In this document: positions 25,359 through 33,896 of the stretch, piece after piece
How the letters are laid out: each line of letters begins with the position of its first letter
How positions within the stretch are numbered: position 1 is the first letter of the stretch
Assembly (NCBI RefSeq): GCF_900230195.1
Contig: NZ_OCNE01000023.1
Span: 38,055-102,054 of the forward strand
Direction of reading: 5' to 3'
DNA: 64,000 nucleotides
From: Streptomyces zhaozhouensis
Lineage (GTDB): Bacteria; Actinomycetota; Actinomycetes; Streptomycetales; Streptomycetaceae
Notes under the pieces: generated by a model
What the model saw: the letters and a program-made list of their open reading frames with translations, nothing else
Database searches by the model: none
What the model was told of the DNA's origin: nothing
Position numbers and translations under genes: made by a program

Positions 25359-26854
25359 CCGCCTGGCTCCTGGTCGCGCCCATGCTGCTGCCGGTGCTCG
25401 CCGCCGGGGTCTCGTTCACCCTCTCCGGCAGCCGGCCGGCCCAACAGCTGCTGGGCGTCGTGGTGTTGACGCTGGTGCTGGCCGACTCCGTGGCACTGCT
25501 GGTGATGGCGGAACGGGACGGCCCGACGGCCGCGACGCTCGGCGGCTGGCCGGCGCCGCTGGGCATCACGCTGCTGGCCGACCGGCTCTCCGCGCTGCTG
25601 CTGATGGTCTCGGTGGCGGTGGCGCTCGCGGTGCTGGTCTTCTCCATCGGGCAGGGCTTCGCGGACTCGGGGCGCTCCTCGCCGTTCGCGTTCCACCCGG
25701 CGTATCTGCTGCTGACCGGCGGCATCTGCCTGGCGTATCTCGCGGGCGACCTGTTCAACCTGTTCGTCGCCTTCGAGATGATGCTGACCTCCTCCTACGT
25801 GCTGATCACGCTGGGCGCCGGCTCGGGCCGCATCCGCGCGGGGATGACGTACACCATCACCAGCCTCGCCTCCTCGCTGCTCTTCCTCACCACGATCGCC
25901 CTGTGCTACGCGGCGACCGGCACGGTCAACCTCGCCGACCTCAGCCGGAAGATGGAGGACGTGCCGGGCGGCCTGGTCTCCGCGTTGAGCGTGCTGCTGC
26001 TGGTGGTCTTCGGCATCAAGGCGGCCGCCGTCCCCCTGCACTTCTGGCTCCCCGACAGCTATCCGACGGCGCCCGCGCCCATCACCGCGGTCTTCGCCGC
26101 GCTGCTGACGAAGGTCGGCGTCTACGCGATGGTCCGCACCCAGACGCTGCTCTTCCCCCGCGAGGAGACATGGACGCTGCTGGCCGTCGCCGCGATCCTC
26201 ACGCTGCTGCTCGGCGTCCTGGGCGCGGTCGCGCAGGACGACATCAACCGCCTGCTCTCCTTCGTGCTGGTCAGCCACATCGGCTTCATGCTCTTCGGCC
26301 TGGCGCTCTTCGACGTGCCGGGGCTGACCGGGACCGTGCTGTACACCGTGCACCACATCGCCGTGCAGGCCGGGCTGTTCCTGGTGGCGGGCATCGTGGT
26401 GCGGCTCGCGGGCACGGCCTCGCTGAAACGGCTGGCCCGCTCCGCGCCCCCGCCGCCGGTGGTCGCCGGGCTCTTCCTGATCCCGGCGCTCAGTCTGGCC
26501 GGCATCCCGCCGACCTCGGGGTTCGTCGCCAAGTTCGTGCTGCTCCAGGCCGGCGGCGAGCACGGCGGCGCGGTGCCGGCGCTGATCGCCGCCGCGCTGG
26601 TGACCAGCCTGCTCACCCTCTACGCGATGGCCAGGCTGTGGCGCGCCGTCTTCTCCGCGGGCCCCGAGCGCCCGCCGCCGAGCCGCTACCCGGGCAACGT
26701 GCTGATCCTCGGCGCCGCCGCCGGCATCGTGCTGACCGGTGTGGGGATCGCGGTCGGCGCCGGGGAGCTGGGCCGGATAAGCGAACGCGCGGCGCACGAC
26801 CTGCTGGAACGCGACGGCTACCGCGAGGCGGTGCTGGGAGAGGAGGCGGGGTGA
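25355..26854 (+). CDS. mrpD: Mrp Na+/H+ antiporter subunit D (NuoM/N-like)
   Basis: A 499-residue polytopic protein with the proton_antipo_M core, including YTITSLASSLLFLTTIALCY, FGIKAAAVPLHFWLPDSYP with the key lysine and AFAALLTKVGVYA-type helices, and SLAGIPPTSGFVAKFVLLQA. Length and motifs match MrpD. The ATG overlaps mrpC by 4 bases. Confidence 0.93.
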   Translation: MTAWLLVAPMLLPVLAAGVSFTLSGSRPAQQLLGVVVLTLVLADSVALLVMAERDGPTAATLGGWPAPLGITLLADRLSALLLMVSVAVALAVLVFSIGQGFADSGRSSPFAFHPAYLLLTGGICLAYLAGDLFNLFVAFEMMLTSSYVLITLGAGSGRIRAGMTYTITSLASSLLFLTTIALCYAATGTVNLADLSRKMEDVPGGLVSALSVLLLVVFGIKAAAVPLHFWLPDSYPTAPAPITAVFAALLTKVGVYAMVRTQTLLFPREETWTLLAVAAILTLLLGVLGAVAQDDINRLLSFVLVSHIGFMLFGLALFDVPGLTGTVLYTVHHIAVQAGLFLVAGIVVRLAGTASLKRLARSAPPPPVVAGLFLIPALSLAGIPPTSGFVAKFVLLQAGGEHGGAVPALIAAALVTSLLTLYAMARLWRAVFSAGPERPPPSRYPGNVLILGAAAGIVLTGVGIAVGAGELGRISERAAHDLLERDGYREAVLGEEAG

Positions 26855-27405
26855 CCGGCCGACGCGCGCGCCTGCGCCAGCGGGCGAACACGGTGCTGTG
26901 GCTGTGGGTGCTGTGGCTGCTGCTGTGGGGCGGGGTGCGACCGGTGCCGCTGGTCGGCGGGCTGCTGGTGGCCGTCGGCGTGGTCGCCCTCTTCGGCCTG
27001 CCCCCGGTCCGCCGGCCCCGGCTGCGCCGGCCGCTGCGGCTGCTGGGGCTGATCGGGACGCTGCTGACGGAGCTGGTGACCTCGTCGGTGCTGGTGGCGT
27101 GGGAGGCGGTGCGCAAGGGCCCGAAGGTGCCGACCGGCATCGTCGAGGTGCCGTTGCGCACCGACAGCGAGCTGCTGATGGTCTCCACCTCGCTGCTGAG
27201 CCTGATGGTGCCCGGCTCCCTGGTGCTGGAGATGGACAGGGAACGGCGGCTGCTCTACATCCACGCGCTGCCGGTGCGCGGCCGCGCCGACGCGGAGCGC
27301 CGCAGGCGCGAGGTGGCGGCCGTGGAACGGCGGCTGACGCGCGCCTTCACCGAGCAGCCGCACGACACGGCGGCCGGGTCCGCCGGAACGGGAGGTGGCA
27401 CATGA
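26851..27405 (+). CDS. mrpE: Mrp Na+/H+ antiporter subunit E
   Basis: A 184-residue protein starting at GTG 26851, which overlaps the mrpD stop (GTGA) and has GAGGAGG just upstream. Two to three N-terminal helices (NTVLWLWVLWLLLWGGV, LVGGLLVAVGVVALFGLP) are followed by the conserved MnhE segment (VLVAWEAVRKGPKVPTGIVEVPL, LLMVSTSLLSLMVPGSLVLEMD, LYIHALPV). The C-terminal tail is basic. Confidence 0.92.
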   Translation: MTGRRARLRQRANTVLWLWVLWLLLWGGVRPVPLVGGLLVAVGVVALFGLPPVRRPRLRRPLRLLGLIGTLLTELVTSSVLVAWEAVRKGPKVPTGIVEVPLRTDSELLMVSTSLLSLMVPGSLVLEMDRERRLLYIHALPVRGRADAERRRREVAAVERRLTRAFTEQPHDTAAGSAGTGGGT

Positions 27406-27668
27406 CCACGGTGGCCAACATCGCGCTCGTCCTGGTCAGCCTGGCCGGGCTGCTGGCCGTGGGGCGGCTGGCGGCGGGGCCGGGGGCGCTGGACCGGGTG
27501 GTGGCGCTGGACGCGCTGGTCACCCTGACGGTGGTGGGCGCGGTCCTCGGCACCCTCGCGCGTTCGGACACCACCACCGGCTATGTGCTGGTGGTCCTGT
27601 CGCTGCTGGGCTTCGTCGGGTCGATCGCCTCGGCCCGGCTGATCGAGCGCCGCGAGGACATGCGGTGA
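27402..27668 (+). CDS. mrpF: Mrp Na+/H+ antiporter subunit F
   Basis: An 88-residue protein with three membrane helices and the MnhF features GPGALDRVVALDAL and SLLGFVGSIASARLIE. The ATG overlaps the mrpE stop. Confidence 0.92.
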   Translation: MTTVANIALVLVSLAGLLAVGRLAAGPGALDRVVALDALVTLTVVGAVLGTLARSDTTTGYVLVVLSLLGFVGSIASARLIERREDMR

Positions 27669-27681
27669 GGGGGCAGACGCG

Positions 27682-28074
27682 ATGAGCGACGTGGTCGTCG
27701 ACGTGGTCTCCGCCGTGCTGATGCTGGTCGGCGCCGGGTTCTGCCTGCTCAGCGGCATCGGTCTGGTGCGGTTCCCGGACACGGTCTCGCGGCTGCACGC
27801 CGCGTCCAAGGCGCAGACCCTCGGGGTGCTGCTGGTGGTGCTCGGGGCGGTCCTCCAGACCCCGGCCGGCAAGGCGCCCTCACTGCTGCTGATCGCGCTG
27901 TTCTCCCTGCTCACGGCGCCGGTCACGGGCCATATCGTGGCCCGGATCGCCTATCGCACGGACGCGGTGGAGCGCCGCCGGGTCGTCCTCGACGAGCTGG
28001 CGACCAGGCTGGTGGACGAACGCCCCGCGGAGGGCCGCCGTCCGGACGACCGGGAGCCGCCGGCCCCCCGCTGA
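27682..28074 (+). CDS. mrpG: Mrp Na+/H+ antiporter subunit G
   Basis: A 130-residue protein with three helices and the MnhG/PhaG signature GFCLLSGIGLVRFPDTVSRLHAASKAQTLG. It is the only subunit not overlapping its neighbour (13-bp gap, GAGGGGG before ATG). Its last codons form the left arm of the operon terminator. Confidence 0.93.
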   Translation: MSDVVVDVVSAVLMLVGAGFCLLSGIGLVRFPDTVSRLHAASKAQTLGVLLVVLGAVLQTPAGKAPSLLLIALFSLLTAPVTGHIVARIAYRTDAVERRRVVLDELATRLVDERPAEGRRPDDREPPAPR

Positions 28075-28098
28075 ACGGGGCGGCCGGCGGCTCCCGGT
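28049..28098. terminator. Long hairpin terminator overlapping the end of mrpG
   Basis: A perfect 17-bp stem (28049-28065 with 28082-28098) is extended by CCCC/GGGG (28066-28069, 28077-28080) with a single bulged C. The mrpG stop codon (28072-28074) is in the loop. It separates mrpG from the converging gene at 28113. Confidence 0.85.
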
Positions 28099-28112
28099 GC
28101 GTTGCCGCGCGC

Positions 28113-28355
28113 TCAGAGCCGCGCGGTGACGAACTGCTCGAACCCCTGCACGCAGTCCCCGCAGTGCCCCTCGTGCACGACGCCCTCACACAGCTCCGGC
28201 CGGGGCCCGCCGTCGGGGCGCGTCATGTCCTTCCCACACAGCGCGACAAAACTGGCCTTCGGCGTGACATGCCAGTTCCGGTGACCCTGCGCGTTCACTT
28301 CGGCTCGCATCTCATGCATCGCGGGAGCATCCTCTCGGCGGTTCACGGTTCTCAT
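28113..28355 (-). CDS. Small cysteine-containing hypothetical protein
   Basis: An 80-residue basic protein with four cysteines: ALCGKD, ELCEGV, and a C-terminal HCGDC, the last close enough to bind a metal together with nearby His. It resembles unnamed small zinc-finger-like proteins of actinobacteria; no function is recognised. The start is uncertain: the ATG at 28355 has AGAGG at modest distance, and internal ATGs (MHEMRAE) are possible. It converges on the Mrp operon. Confidence 0.55.
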   Translation of the reverse strand: MRTVNRREDAPAMHEMRAEVNAQGHRNWHVTPKASFVALCGKDMTRPDGGPRPELCEGVVHEGHCGDCVQGFEQFVTARL

Positions 28356-28505
28356 GGAAGGCGTGCCTCTATGTGTGGGCCGGTCGGCGGTGTGACCACC
28401 GTTTCGCCTCGCCCAGGTGGCAACGTCCCTTAAACCGTGACATAGGTGACCAAAGATCGCCTGTTGGGATGTATTGCCCCGCGGAGCTCGGGTGAGGTAG
28501 GGCGT

Positions 28506-28907
28506 TCAGACGCGTACGAGCCGCACCCGGTCGCCGCAGAGCCGACGCATGTCGCCCACGTCCGAGGTGAGCATCGCGACCGGCCCCGGCTGGCGGCAGG
28601 CGACCTCCGCGACGGTCGCGTCGACCGCGTGCCGGTGGCCGCCCAGCCCCGCCTCCCGCAGCAACTGCGCGGCGGCCCTGGCGGTCCGCGCCGTCACGGG
28701 CTCCACCCGCGCCTGCGACAGGACCCAGGACAGACGGGACAGGTTGATCCTGCCGTGCCCCACCTCCACGATGGTGTTGGCGCCGACGACGACCTCGGCG
28801 CCCATTCCGTGGAACGCCCGCAGGACGGCGAGGACTTCACGGTCCTGGGCGATCCAGGCCGACAGCCCCTGGCTGTCCAGAACCAGGGTCTCGAACCGCG
28901 AGTTCAC
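28506..28907 (-). CDS. PIN-domain toxin (VapC-like ribonuclease)
   Basis: A 133-residue PIN domain with the acidic metal-binding residues in place: Asp11 (LVLDSQG), Glu48 (TIVEVG), Asp96 (HAVDATVAEVA) and Asp116 (LTSDVGDM). Such toxins cut RNA when freed from their antitoxin. The ATG overlaps the stop of the upstream antitoxin gene (28904-28907), a typical toxin-antitoxin operon. The target RNA is unknown. Confidence 0.85.
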   Translation of the reverse strand: MNSRFETLVLDSQGLSAWIAQDREVLAVLRAFHGMGAEVVVGANTIVEVGHGRINLSRLSWVLSQARVEPVTARTARAAAQLLREAGLGGHRHAVDATVAEVACRQPGPVAMLTSDVGDMRRLCGDRVRLVRV

Positions 28908-29152
28908 GCCGCGTCCGCCCCCGAACCGACACCGGCGTCGCCGAAGATCCTCTCGCGCGCCGCGTCCATCTCCGCTTCGGAGAACGCCCCGTGCTCCTCC
29001 TCATACCGCCGCAGGTCCTCACCGAGCAACTGGTGTCGAAGCTGGCGCGCCACGGCCTCCGCGATGTACCCGGAAACGTTGTCGGTGAGCCTCTTCAGCT
29101 CCTCCACCTGCTCCGTGGGAAGCGTGACCGTGATCCTCCTGGTACCAGACAT
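28904..29152 (-). CDS. Ribbon-helix-helix antitoxin of the PIN toxin
   Basis: An 82-residue protein with an N-terminal RHH DNA-binding fold (RRITVTLPTEQVEELKRLTDNVSGYIAEAVARQLRHQLL) and an acidic C-terminal tail that would wrap the toxin. The ATG at 29152 was chosen because the RHH strand begins right after it. It is first in the operon, as expected for an antitoxin that represses its own promoter. Confidence 0.83.
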   Translation of the reverse strand: MSGTRRITVTLPTEQVEELKRLTDNVSGYIAEAVARQLRHQLLGEDLRRYEEEHGAFSEAEMDAARERIFGDAGVGSGADAA

Positions 29153-29232
29153 ACCGACCAGCTTACCGCAGTATGCGCCCCTCGCCGGCCGCGCGGGGCG
29201 CGATAGTCGGCCGCGGCCCGCCACCCCCGCAC

Positions 29233-29308
29233 CGCGCCGTTCCCCGCGCCCCCAAGCCCGCACCGGACCGCACACGCCCACCCCAGCAGGGGCGCGGGGA
29301 ACCGCGCG
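29233..29308. repeat. Streptomyces-type GTTCCCCGCGCCCC inverted repeat
   Basis: CGCGCCGTTCCCCGCGCCCC (29233-29252) and GGGGCGCGGGGAACCGCGCG (29289-29308) pair with one mismatch over 20 bp around a 36-base loop. From memory, the core GTTCCCCGCGCCCC is a very common intergenic repeat in Streptomyces genomes. It may work as a terminator. Confidence 0.75.
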
Positions 29309-29343
29309 AACAACCACACACCCGCCGCACGCCGACAGCCCAC

Positions 29344-29513
29344 CTAGGTCGCCTCGTTTGGATCTTCGCGGGGGCGCGACGCCAGCTACGGCACCTCGCT
29401 GCGTTACCGAATCGCGCGAATACGACCAAGTATGAGCTGCGATCCGGCGCCTTGCGATGCACCGCATCTGACGCCGCGCCCTGATCCACGAAGATCCAAA
29501 CGAGACGACCTAG
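29344..29513. mobile_element. 170-bp MITE-like hairpin element flanked by CTAG
   Basis: The ends are inverted repeats: CTAGGTCGCCTCGTTTGG continuing to ATCTTCG on the left, and CGAAGATCCAAACGAG continuing to ACGACCTAG on the right, with one mismatch over about 25 bp. Weaker pairing continues inward (GGGCGCGACG with its partner GGGCGCGGCG). CTAG at both outer ends may be the insertion target or part of the element. It has no coding capacity, so it would depend on a transposase elsewhere. A matching single arm occurs at 35874-35905. Confidence 0.6.
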
Positions 29514-29554
29514 CCGGTACCGCACCGCGGTCGGCCGCGACCCGACCGGCAAGG

Positions 29555-30544
29555 TCAATGCGTGCTGGTGCGCAGGGCCACGCGGCGGCCGTGGGTCGTG
29601 CCGTCGGTGACGCGGCGGTGTTCCTCGACGATCGCGGACAGCGGGCGGACCGTCGCGCGGCGGGAGGCGAGGCGCCCGGCGGACAGCAGGCGGTTGACCC
29701 CCTCGGCCGCCTCCGCCAGCTCGTCGACGGTCGCCCGGGAGATCACGAACCCCCGCACCGTCAGGTCCCGCTGGTAGAACGCCGCCACCGGCAGCACCGG
29801 CCGGTCCCCTCCCCCGGCGCCCCCCGCCAGCACCACCAGCCGGCCGCGCGGGGCCAGCACCTCGACCGCCCAGGCCAGGTCGTTGCGGCCGGCCGCGTCC
29901 ACCACCAGCGCGGCGCCCCCGGGCGCCGCCCGCGCCACCGCGCCCGCCAGCGAGGGGTCGCGGTAGTCCAGCACCTCGGCCGCGCCCAGCCCCCGGCAGT
30001 ACTCCGCGTCCGCCGGCCGGGCCAGCGCCAGCACCCGCGCGCCCGCCTCGGCGGCGAACGCCACGACGGCGCCGCCCACGTTCCCCGCCGCGCCGACCAC
30101 CACCACCGTCTCGCCGGGACGCAGCCGCCCGTGGCGGAAGAGCGCCAGCCAGGCCGTGGCACCCGGGTGCAGCACCGTCACCGCCGCCGTCGGGTCCACG
30201 CCGGGCGGCAGCCGGTAGAGGCGGTCGGCGGAGACCGCCGCGTACTGCGCCGCCGCGCCCTGCCGTCCGCCGTGGCCCAGGCTGTTGGTCCACACCGGCT
30301 CGCCCACCGTGAACCCGGTCGTCTCACCGGCCTCGGCGACCGTTCCCACCGCGTCCCTGCCCAGCACCAGCGGCAGCGGCACCGGAGTGACGAAGGCGCC
30401 CGAACGCACCAGCGCGTCCGCCGGGTTGACGGTCGTCAGCTCGACACGCACCACCACGTCCGTCGGCCCCGGCGCCGGCCTGGGCAGCAGGCCGAGCCTG
30501 ATCTCGCCCGGCGGACCGAGCCGTTCCACAAACGCCGCTTCCAT
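29555..30544 (-). CDS. MDR-family quinone oxidoreductase-like dehydrogenase
   Basis: A 329-residue zinc-independent MDR enzyme. The N-terminal GroES-like domain has VRVELTTVNPADALVRSGAF and LVLGRDAVGTVAEAG; the Rossmann motif is VVVGAAGNVGGAVVAFAAEAG. The start is taken as ATG at 30544 (MEAAFVERLGPPGEIRL), where family similarity begins, although the ribosome site there is weak. It diverges from the formate dehydrogenase operon, with a 106-bp shared control region. A link to formate metabolism is not evident. Confidence 0.8.
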   Translation of the reverse strand: MEAAFVERLGPPGEIRLGLLPRPAPGPTDVVVRVELTTVNPADALVRSGAFVTPVPLPLVLGRDAVGTVAEAGETTGFTVGEPVWTNSLGHGGRQGAAAQYAAVSADRLYRLPPGVDPTAAVTVLHPGATAWLALFRHGRLRPGETVVVVGAAGNVGGAVVAFAAEAGARVLALARPADAEYCRGLGAAEVLDYRDPSLAGAVARAAPGGAALVVDAAGRNDLAWAVEVLAPRGRLVVLAGGAGGGDRPVLPVAAFYQRDLTVRGFVISRATVDELAEAAEGVNRLLSAGRLASRRATVRPLSAIVEEHRRVTDGTTHGRRVALRTSTH

Positions 30545-30650
30545 GGTTCCGATGCTGCCAGCAGTGGCCCCGGCCGACTCGCGCCGAGCGGGCAACAGGG
30601 TGAGGATCGCACCATTCACGACTTTCCGGCCGCGAGGGAAGGAACGACGC
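30545..30650. promoter_or_regulatory. Divergent promoter region of the MDR gene and fdh operon
   Basis: These 106 bases must drive both units. The fdh start is preceded by GAGGGAAGGAA. No clear operator was recognised. Confidence 0.3.
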
Positions 30651-33600
30651 ATGGGCGTGCGGACCTGGATTCAGGACTGGCCGGTCTACCGGCAGCTGGC
30701 CGGGCAGGACCCGCGCGGCGCCGCCGCACGTTCCCCCGGAACGGACGCGCTGCGCGCCCGCACCGAGTCCGCCGACCGCGTCGTCGACTCGATCTGCCCG
30801 TACTGCGCCGTCGGCTGCGGCCAGCGGGTCTACGTCCAGGACGAGCGGATCACCCAGATCGAGGGCGACCCCGCCTCCCCGGTCAGCAGGGGTCGCCTGT
30901 GCCCCAAGGGCGCGGCAACCCGGCAGATGGTCTCCTCCGAGACCCGCGAGTACCGCGTCCGCTACCGGCCGCCGCACGCCACCGAGTGGCAGTCGCTCGA
31001 CCTGGACACCGCGATGGACATGATCGCCGACCGGGTGATCGCCACCCGCCGCGACACCTGGCGCTGGGAGCAGGACGGGCGCCGCGTGGCGCACACCCTC
31101 GGCATCGCGAGCCTCGGCGGAGCCGTGCTCGACAACGAGGAGAACTACCTGCTGAAGAAGCTCTTCACCGGCCTCGGCGTGGTCTCCGTCGAGAACCAGG
31201 CGCGGGTCTGCCACTCCTCCACCGTCGCCGGCCTCGGCACCTCCTTCGGCCGGGGCGGCGCCACCACGTTCATGCAGGACCTCCAGAACTCCGACTGCGT
31301 CGTCATCCAGGGCTCCAACTTCGCCGAGGCGCACCCGGTCGGCTTCCAGTGGGTGATGGAGGCCAAGGCGCGCGGCGCCACGATCATCCACGTCGACCCG
31401 CGCTTCACCCGCACCAGCGCCCTCGCCGACCTGCACGTGCCGATCCGCGCCGGCAGCGACATCGCGTTCCTCGGCGGGCTGATCCGCCATGTGCTGGAGG
31501 AGGAGAAGGACTTCCGGGAGTACGTGCGTTCCTACACCAACGCGGCGACGCTGGTCGGCGAGGACTTCCGGGACACCGACGACCTCGACGGCCTCTTCTC
31601 CGGGCTCGACCCGGGCAGCGGCGCCTACTCCTCGGCCAGCTGGGCCTACGCCGGCACCTCGGTCCGCGCCCCCGCCGGCAGCCAGCGCGCCCAGCCCAGC
31701 GAGGCGATCGCCATGGAGCACCGCGCCGGCGGCTCCGAGTCCCACGGCTCCGGCGGGCACGACGTGCCGACCGCCCCCGAGACGGACGAGACCCTCACCC
31801 ACCCGCGCTGCGTCTACCAGGTGCTGCGCCGCCACTACGCCCGCTACACCCCCGAGATGGTCGAACGGGTCTGCGGCGTGCCGCCGGAGACGTTCCGCCA
31901 GGTCGCGGACGCCCTGACCCGCAACTCGGGCCCCGAGCGCACCGCCGCCTTCGTCTACGCCGTCGGCTGGACCCAGCACACCGTCGGCGCCCAGTACATC
32001 CGCGCCGCCAGCGTCCTCCAACTGCTGCTCGGCAACATCGGCCGCCCCGGCGGCGGCATCCAGGCGCTGCGCGGCCACGCCAGCATCCAGGGCTCAAGCG
32101 ACATCCCCACGCTCTTCAACCTGCTGCCCGGCTATCTGCCGATGCCGCAGGTCACCCACGACCCGGACCTGGACTCGTTCGTCGACGCGGTCCGCACCCA
32201 CAAGGGCTACTGGGCGGAGACCCGCGCCTATCTGGTCAGCCTGCTCAAGGCGTACTACGGGGACGCCGCCACCCGGGAGAACGACTTCTGCTTCGACCAC
32301 CTGCCGCGCCTCACCGGCTCGCACAGCACCTACGACACGGTCCTCGCCCAGCTCGACGGCGACTGCAAGGGCTACTTCCTGCTCGGCGAGAACCCGGCGG
32401 TCGGCTCCGCCAACACCCGGCTGCAACGCCTCGGCATGGCCAACCTGGACTGGCTGGTGGTCCGCGACTTCCAGCTGATCGAGTCCGCGACCTGGTGGCG
32501 CGACGGGCCGGAGGTGGAGAACGGCGAGCTCTCCCCCGAGACCAACGGCACCGAGGTCTTCTTCCTGCCGGCCGCCGCGCACACCGAGAAGTCCGGCTCG
32601 TTCACCAACACCAACCGCTGGCTCCAGTGGCACCACGCCGCGATCGAGCCGCCGGGCGACGCGCGCAGCGAACTGTGGTTCGCCTACCACCTCGGGCGGA
32701 TCATCCGCGAGAAGCTGGCCGACTCCACCGACCCGGCCGACCGGCTCTTCCTCGACCTGGCCTGGGACTACCCGCTGGTCGGCACGCACCGGGAACCCGA
32801 CGCCGAGGCGGTGCTCGCCGAGATCAACGGGCACGGCCCCGACGGCGAACCCCTCAGCGCCTACACGGAGTTGCGCGACGACGGCAGCACCTCCTGCGGC
32901 TGCTGGATCTACTGCGGGGTCCGCGCCGACGGGGTCAACCAGGCGGCCCGCCGCCGCCCGGCCGCCGAGCAGGACTGGGTGGCCGCCGAGTGGGCCTGGG
33001 CCTGGCCGGCCAACCGCCGCATCCTCTACAACCGGGCCTCCGCCGCGCCCGACGGCCGGCCGTGGAGCGAACGCAAGGCGTACGTCTGGTGGGACGAGGA
33101 GTCCGGCGACTGGACCGGCCACGACAACCCGGACTTCGTTCCCGGGCTGCGCCCCGACCACGTCCCGGACGAGCACGCCGCGGGCGTGGCCGCGCTGCGC
33201 GGCGACGACCCGTTCGTGATGCAGGGCGACGGCAAGGGCTGGCTCTACGCGCCGGCCGGTCTCACCGACGGGCCGCTGCCCAGCCACTACGAGCCGCAGG
33301 ACTCCCCGTTCACCAACCCGCTGCACCCGGCGCACTCCCGCTCCCCGGTCCGCACCACCCATCCCAGGCCGGGGAACCTCTACCACCCGTCGGGCGACGA
33401 GCCGGGCGCGGCGGTCTTCCCCTACGTGGTGACGACCTACCGGCTGACCGAGCACTTCACGGCCGGCGGCATGACCCGCTGGTCGCCGTATCTCGCGGAG
33501 CTGCAACCGGAGTTCTTCTGCGAGGTCTCCCCCGAGCTGGCCGCGGAACGCGGACTGGACCACCGGGGCTGGGCCACCGTCGTCACCGCGCGGGGCGCGG

Positions 33601-33893
33601 TCGAGGCGCGGGTGCTGGTCACGGCGCGGATGGCGCCGCTGCGCGCCGACGGGCGGACGGTGCACCAGATCGGGCTGCCCTACCACTGGGGCCCCAACGG
33701 CCACACCACCGGCGACGCCGCCAACGAGCTGGCCTCGATCGCGCTCGACCCCAACGTCCACATCCAGGAGGTCAAGGCGCTGTCCGCCGACATCCGCCCC
33801 GGCCGTCGCCCGCGCGGACCCGCGCTGCTCGAACTGCTCGCCGACTACCGCCGCAGGGCGGGCGTCACCACCGCCACCGGCACGGAGGTCTGA
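30651..33893 (+). CDS. fdhA: Formate dehydrogenase alpha subunit (molybdopterin, FDH-N/O type, Cys form)
   Basis: A 1080-residue molybdo-bis-MGD enzyme that oxidises formate to CO2. The N-terminal 4Fe-4S cluster motif is CPYCAVGCG...RLCPKG (about residues 50-85). The active-site segment ENQARVCHSSTVAGLGTSFGRG matches E. coli FdnG/FdoG with cysteine (Cys187, codon TGC) instead of selenocysteine. Further family landmarks are AEAHPVGFQWVMEAK, GWTQHTVGAQYIRAASVLQLLLGN, SCGCWIYCG and WAWAWPANRRILYNRAS. Unlike FdnG, there is no twin-arginine signal peptide, so the enzyme probably faces the cytoplasm. A Gly/Ser/His-rich insert of about 40 residues lies near residue 345-385. The operon continues with fdhB and a NrfD-type gene. 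Confidence 0.93.
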   Translation: MGVRTWIQDWPVYRQLAGQDPRGAAARSPGTDALRARTESADRVVDSICPYCAVGCGQRVYVQDERITQIEGDPASPVSRGRLCPKGAATRQMVSSETREYRVRYRPPHATEWQSLDLDTAMDMIADRVIATRRDTWRWEQDGRRVAHTLGIASLGGAVLDNEENYLLKKLFTGLGVVSVENQARVCHSSTVAGLGTSFGRGGATTFMQDLQNSDCVVIQGSNFAEAHPVGFQWVMEAKARGATIIHVDPRFTRTSALADLHVPIRAGSDIAFLGGLIRHVLEEEKDFREYVRSYTNAATLVGEDFRDTDDLDGLFSGLDPGSGAYSSASWAYAGTSVRAPAGSQRAQPSEAIAMEHRAGGSESHGSGGHDVPTAPETDETLTHPRCVYQVLRRHYARYTPEMVERVCGVPPETFRQVADALTRNSGPERTAAFVYAVGWTQHTVGAQYIRAASVLQLLLGNIGRPGGGIQALRGHASIQGSSDIPTLFNLLPGYLPMPQVTHDPDLDSFVDAVRTHKGYWAETRAYLVSLLKAYYGDAATRENDFCFDHLPRLTGSHSTYDTVLAQLDGDCKGYFLLGENPAVGSANTRLQRLGMANLDWLVVRDFQLIESATWWRDGPEVENGELSPETNGTEVFFLPAAAHTEKSGSFTNTNRWLQWHHAAIEPPGDARSELWFAYHLGRIIREKLADSTDPADRLFLDLAWDYPLVGTHREPDAEAVLAEINGHGPDGEPLSAYTELRDDGSTSCGCWIYCGVRADGVNQAARRRPAAEQDWVAAEWAWAWPANRRILYNRASAAPDGRPWSERKAYVWWDEESGDWTGHDNPDFVPGLRPDHVPDEHAAGVAALRGDDPFVMQGDGKGWLYAPAGLTDGPLPSHYEPQDSPFTNPLHPAHSRSPVRTTHPRPGNLYHPSGDEPGAAVFPYVVTTYRLTEHFTAGGMTRWSPYLAELQPEFFCEVSPELAAERGLDHRGWATVVTARGAVEARVLVTARMAPLRADGRTVHQIGLPYHWGPNGHTTGDAANELASIALDPNVHIQEVKALSADIRPGRRPRGPALLELLADYRRRAGVTTATGTEV

Positions 33894-33896
33894 CCG

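Larger units (their letters stand above)
29153..29554. other. Gene-free segment made of two repeat elements
   Basis: This 402-bp gap between the antitoxin start and the MDR dehydrogenase stop holds a GC-rich inverted repeat (29233-29308) and a 170-bp hairpin element (29344-29513), listed separately. The antitoxin promoter must lie in 29153-29232. No gene is supported. Confidence 0.7.

Noticed and set aside
29163..29343. Coding sequence through the GC-rich repeat and MITE-like element (a GRLVWIF-containing frame)
   Set aside because: The frame is produced by the repeat arms themselves and recurs wherever the arm occurs.
31209..31211. Possible selenocysteine codon in formate dehydrogenase
   Set aside because: The active-site codon is TGC (Cys187), not TGA, and no in-frame TGA exists in the gene.
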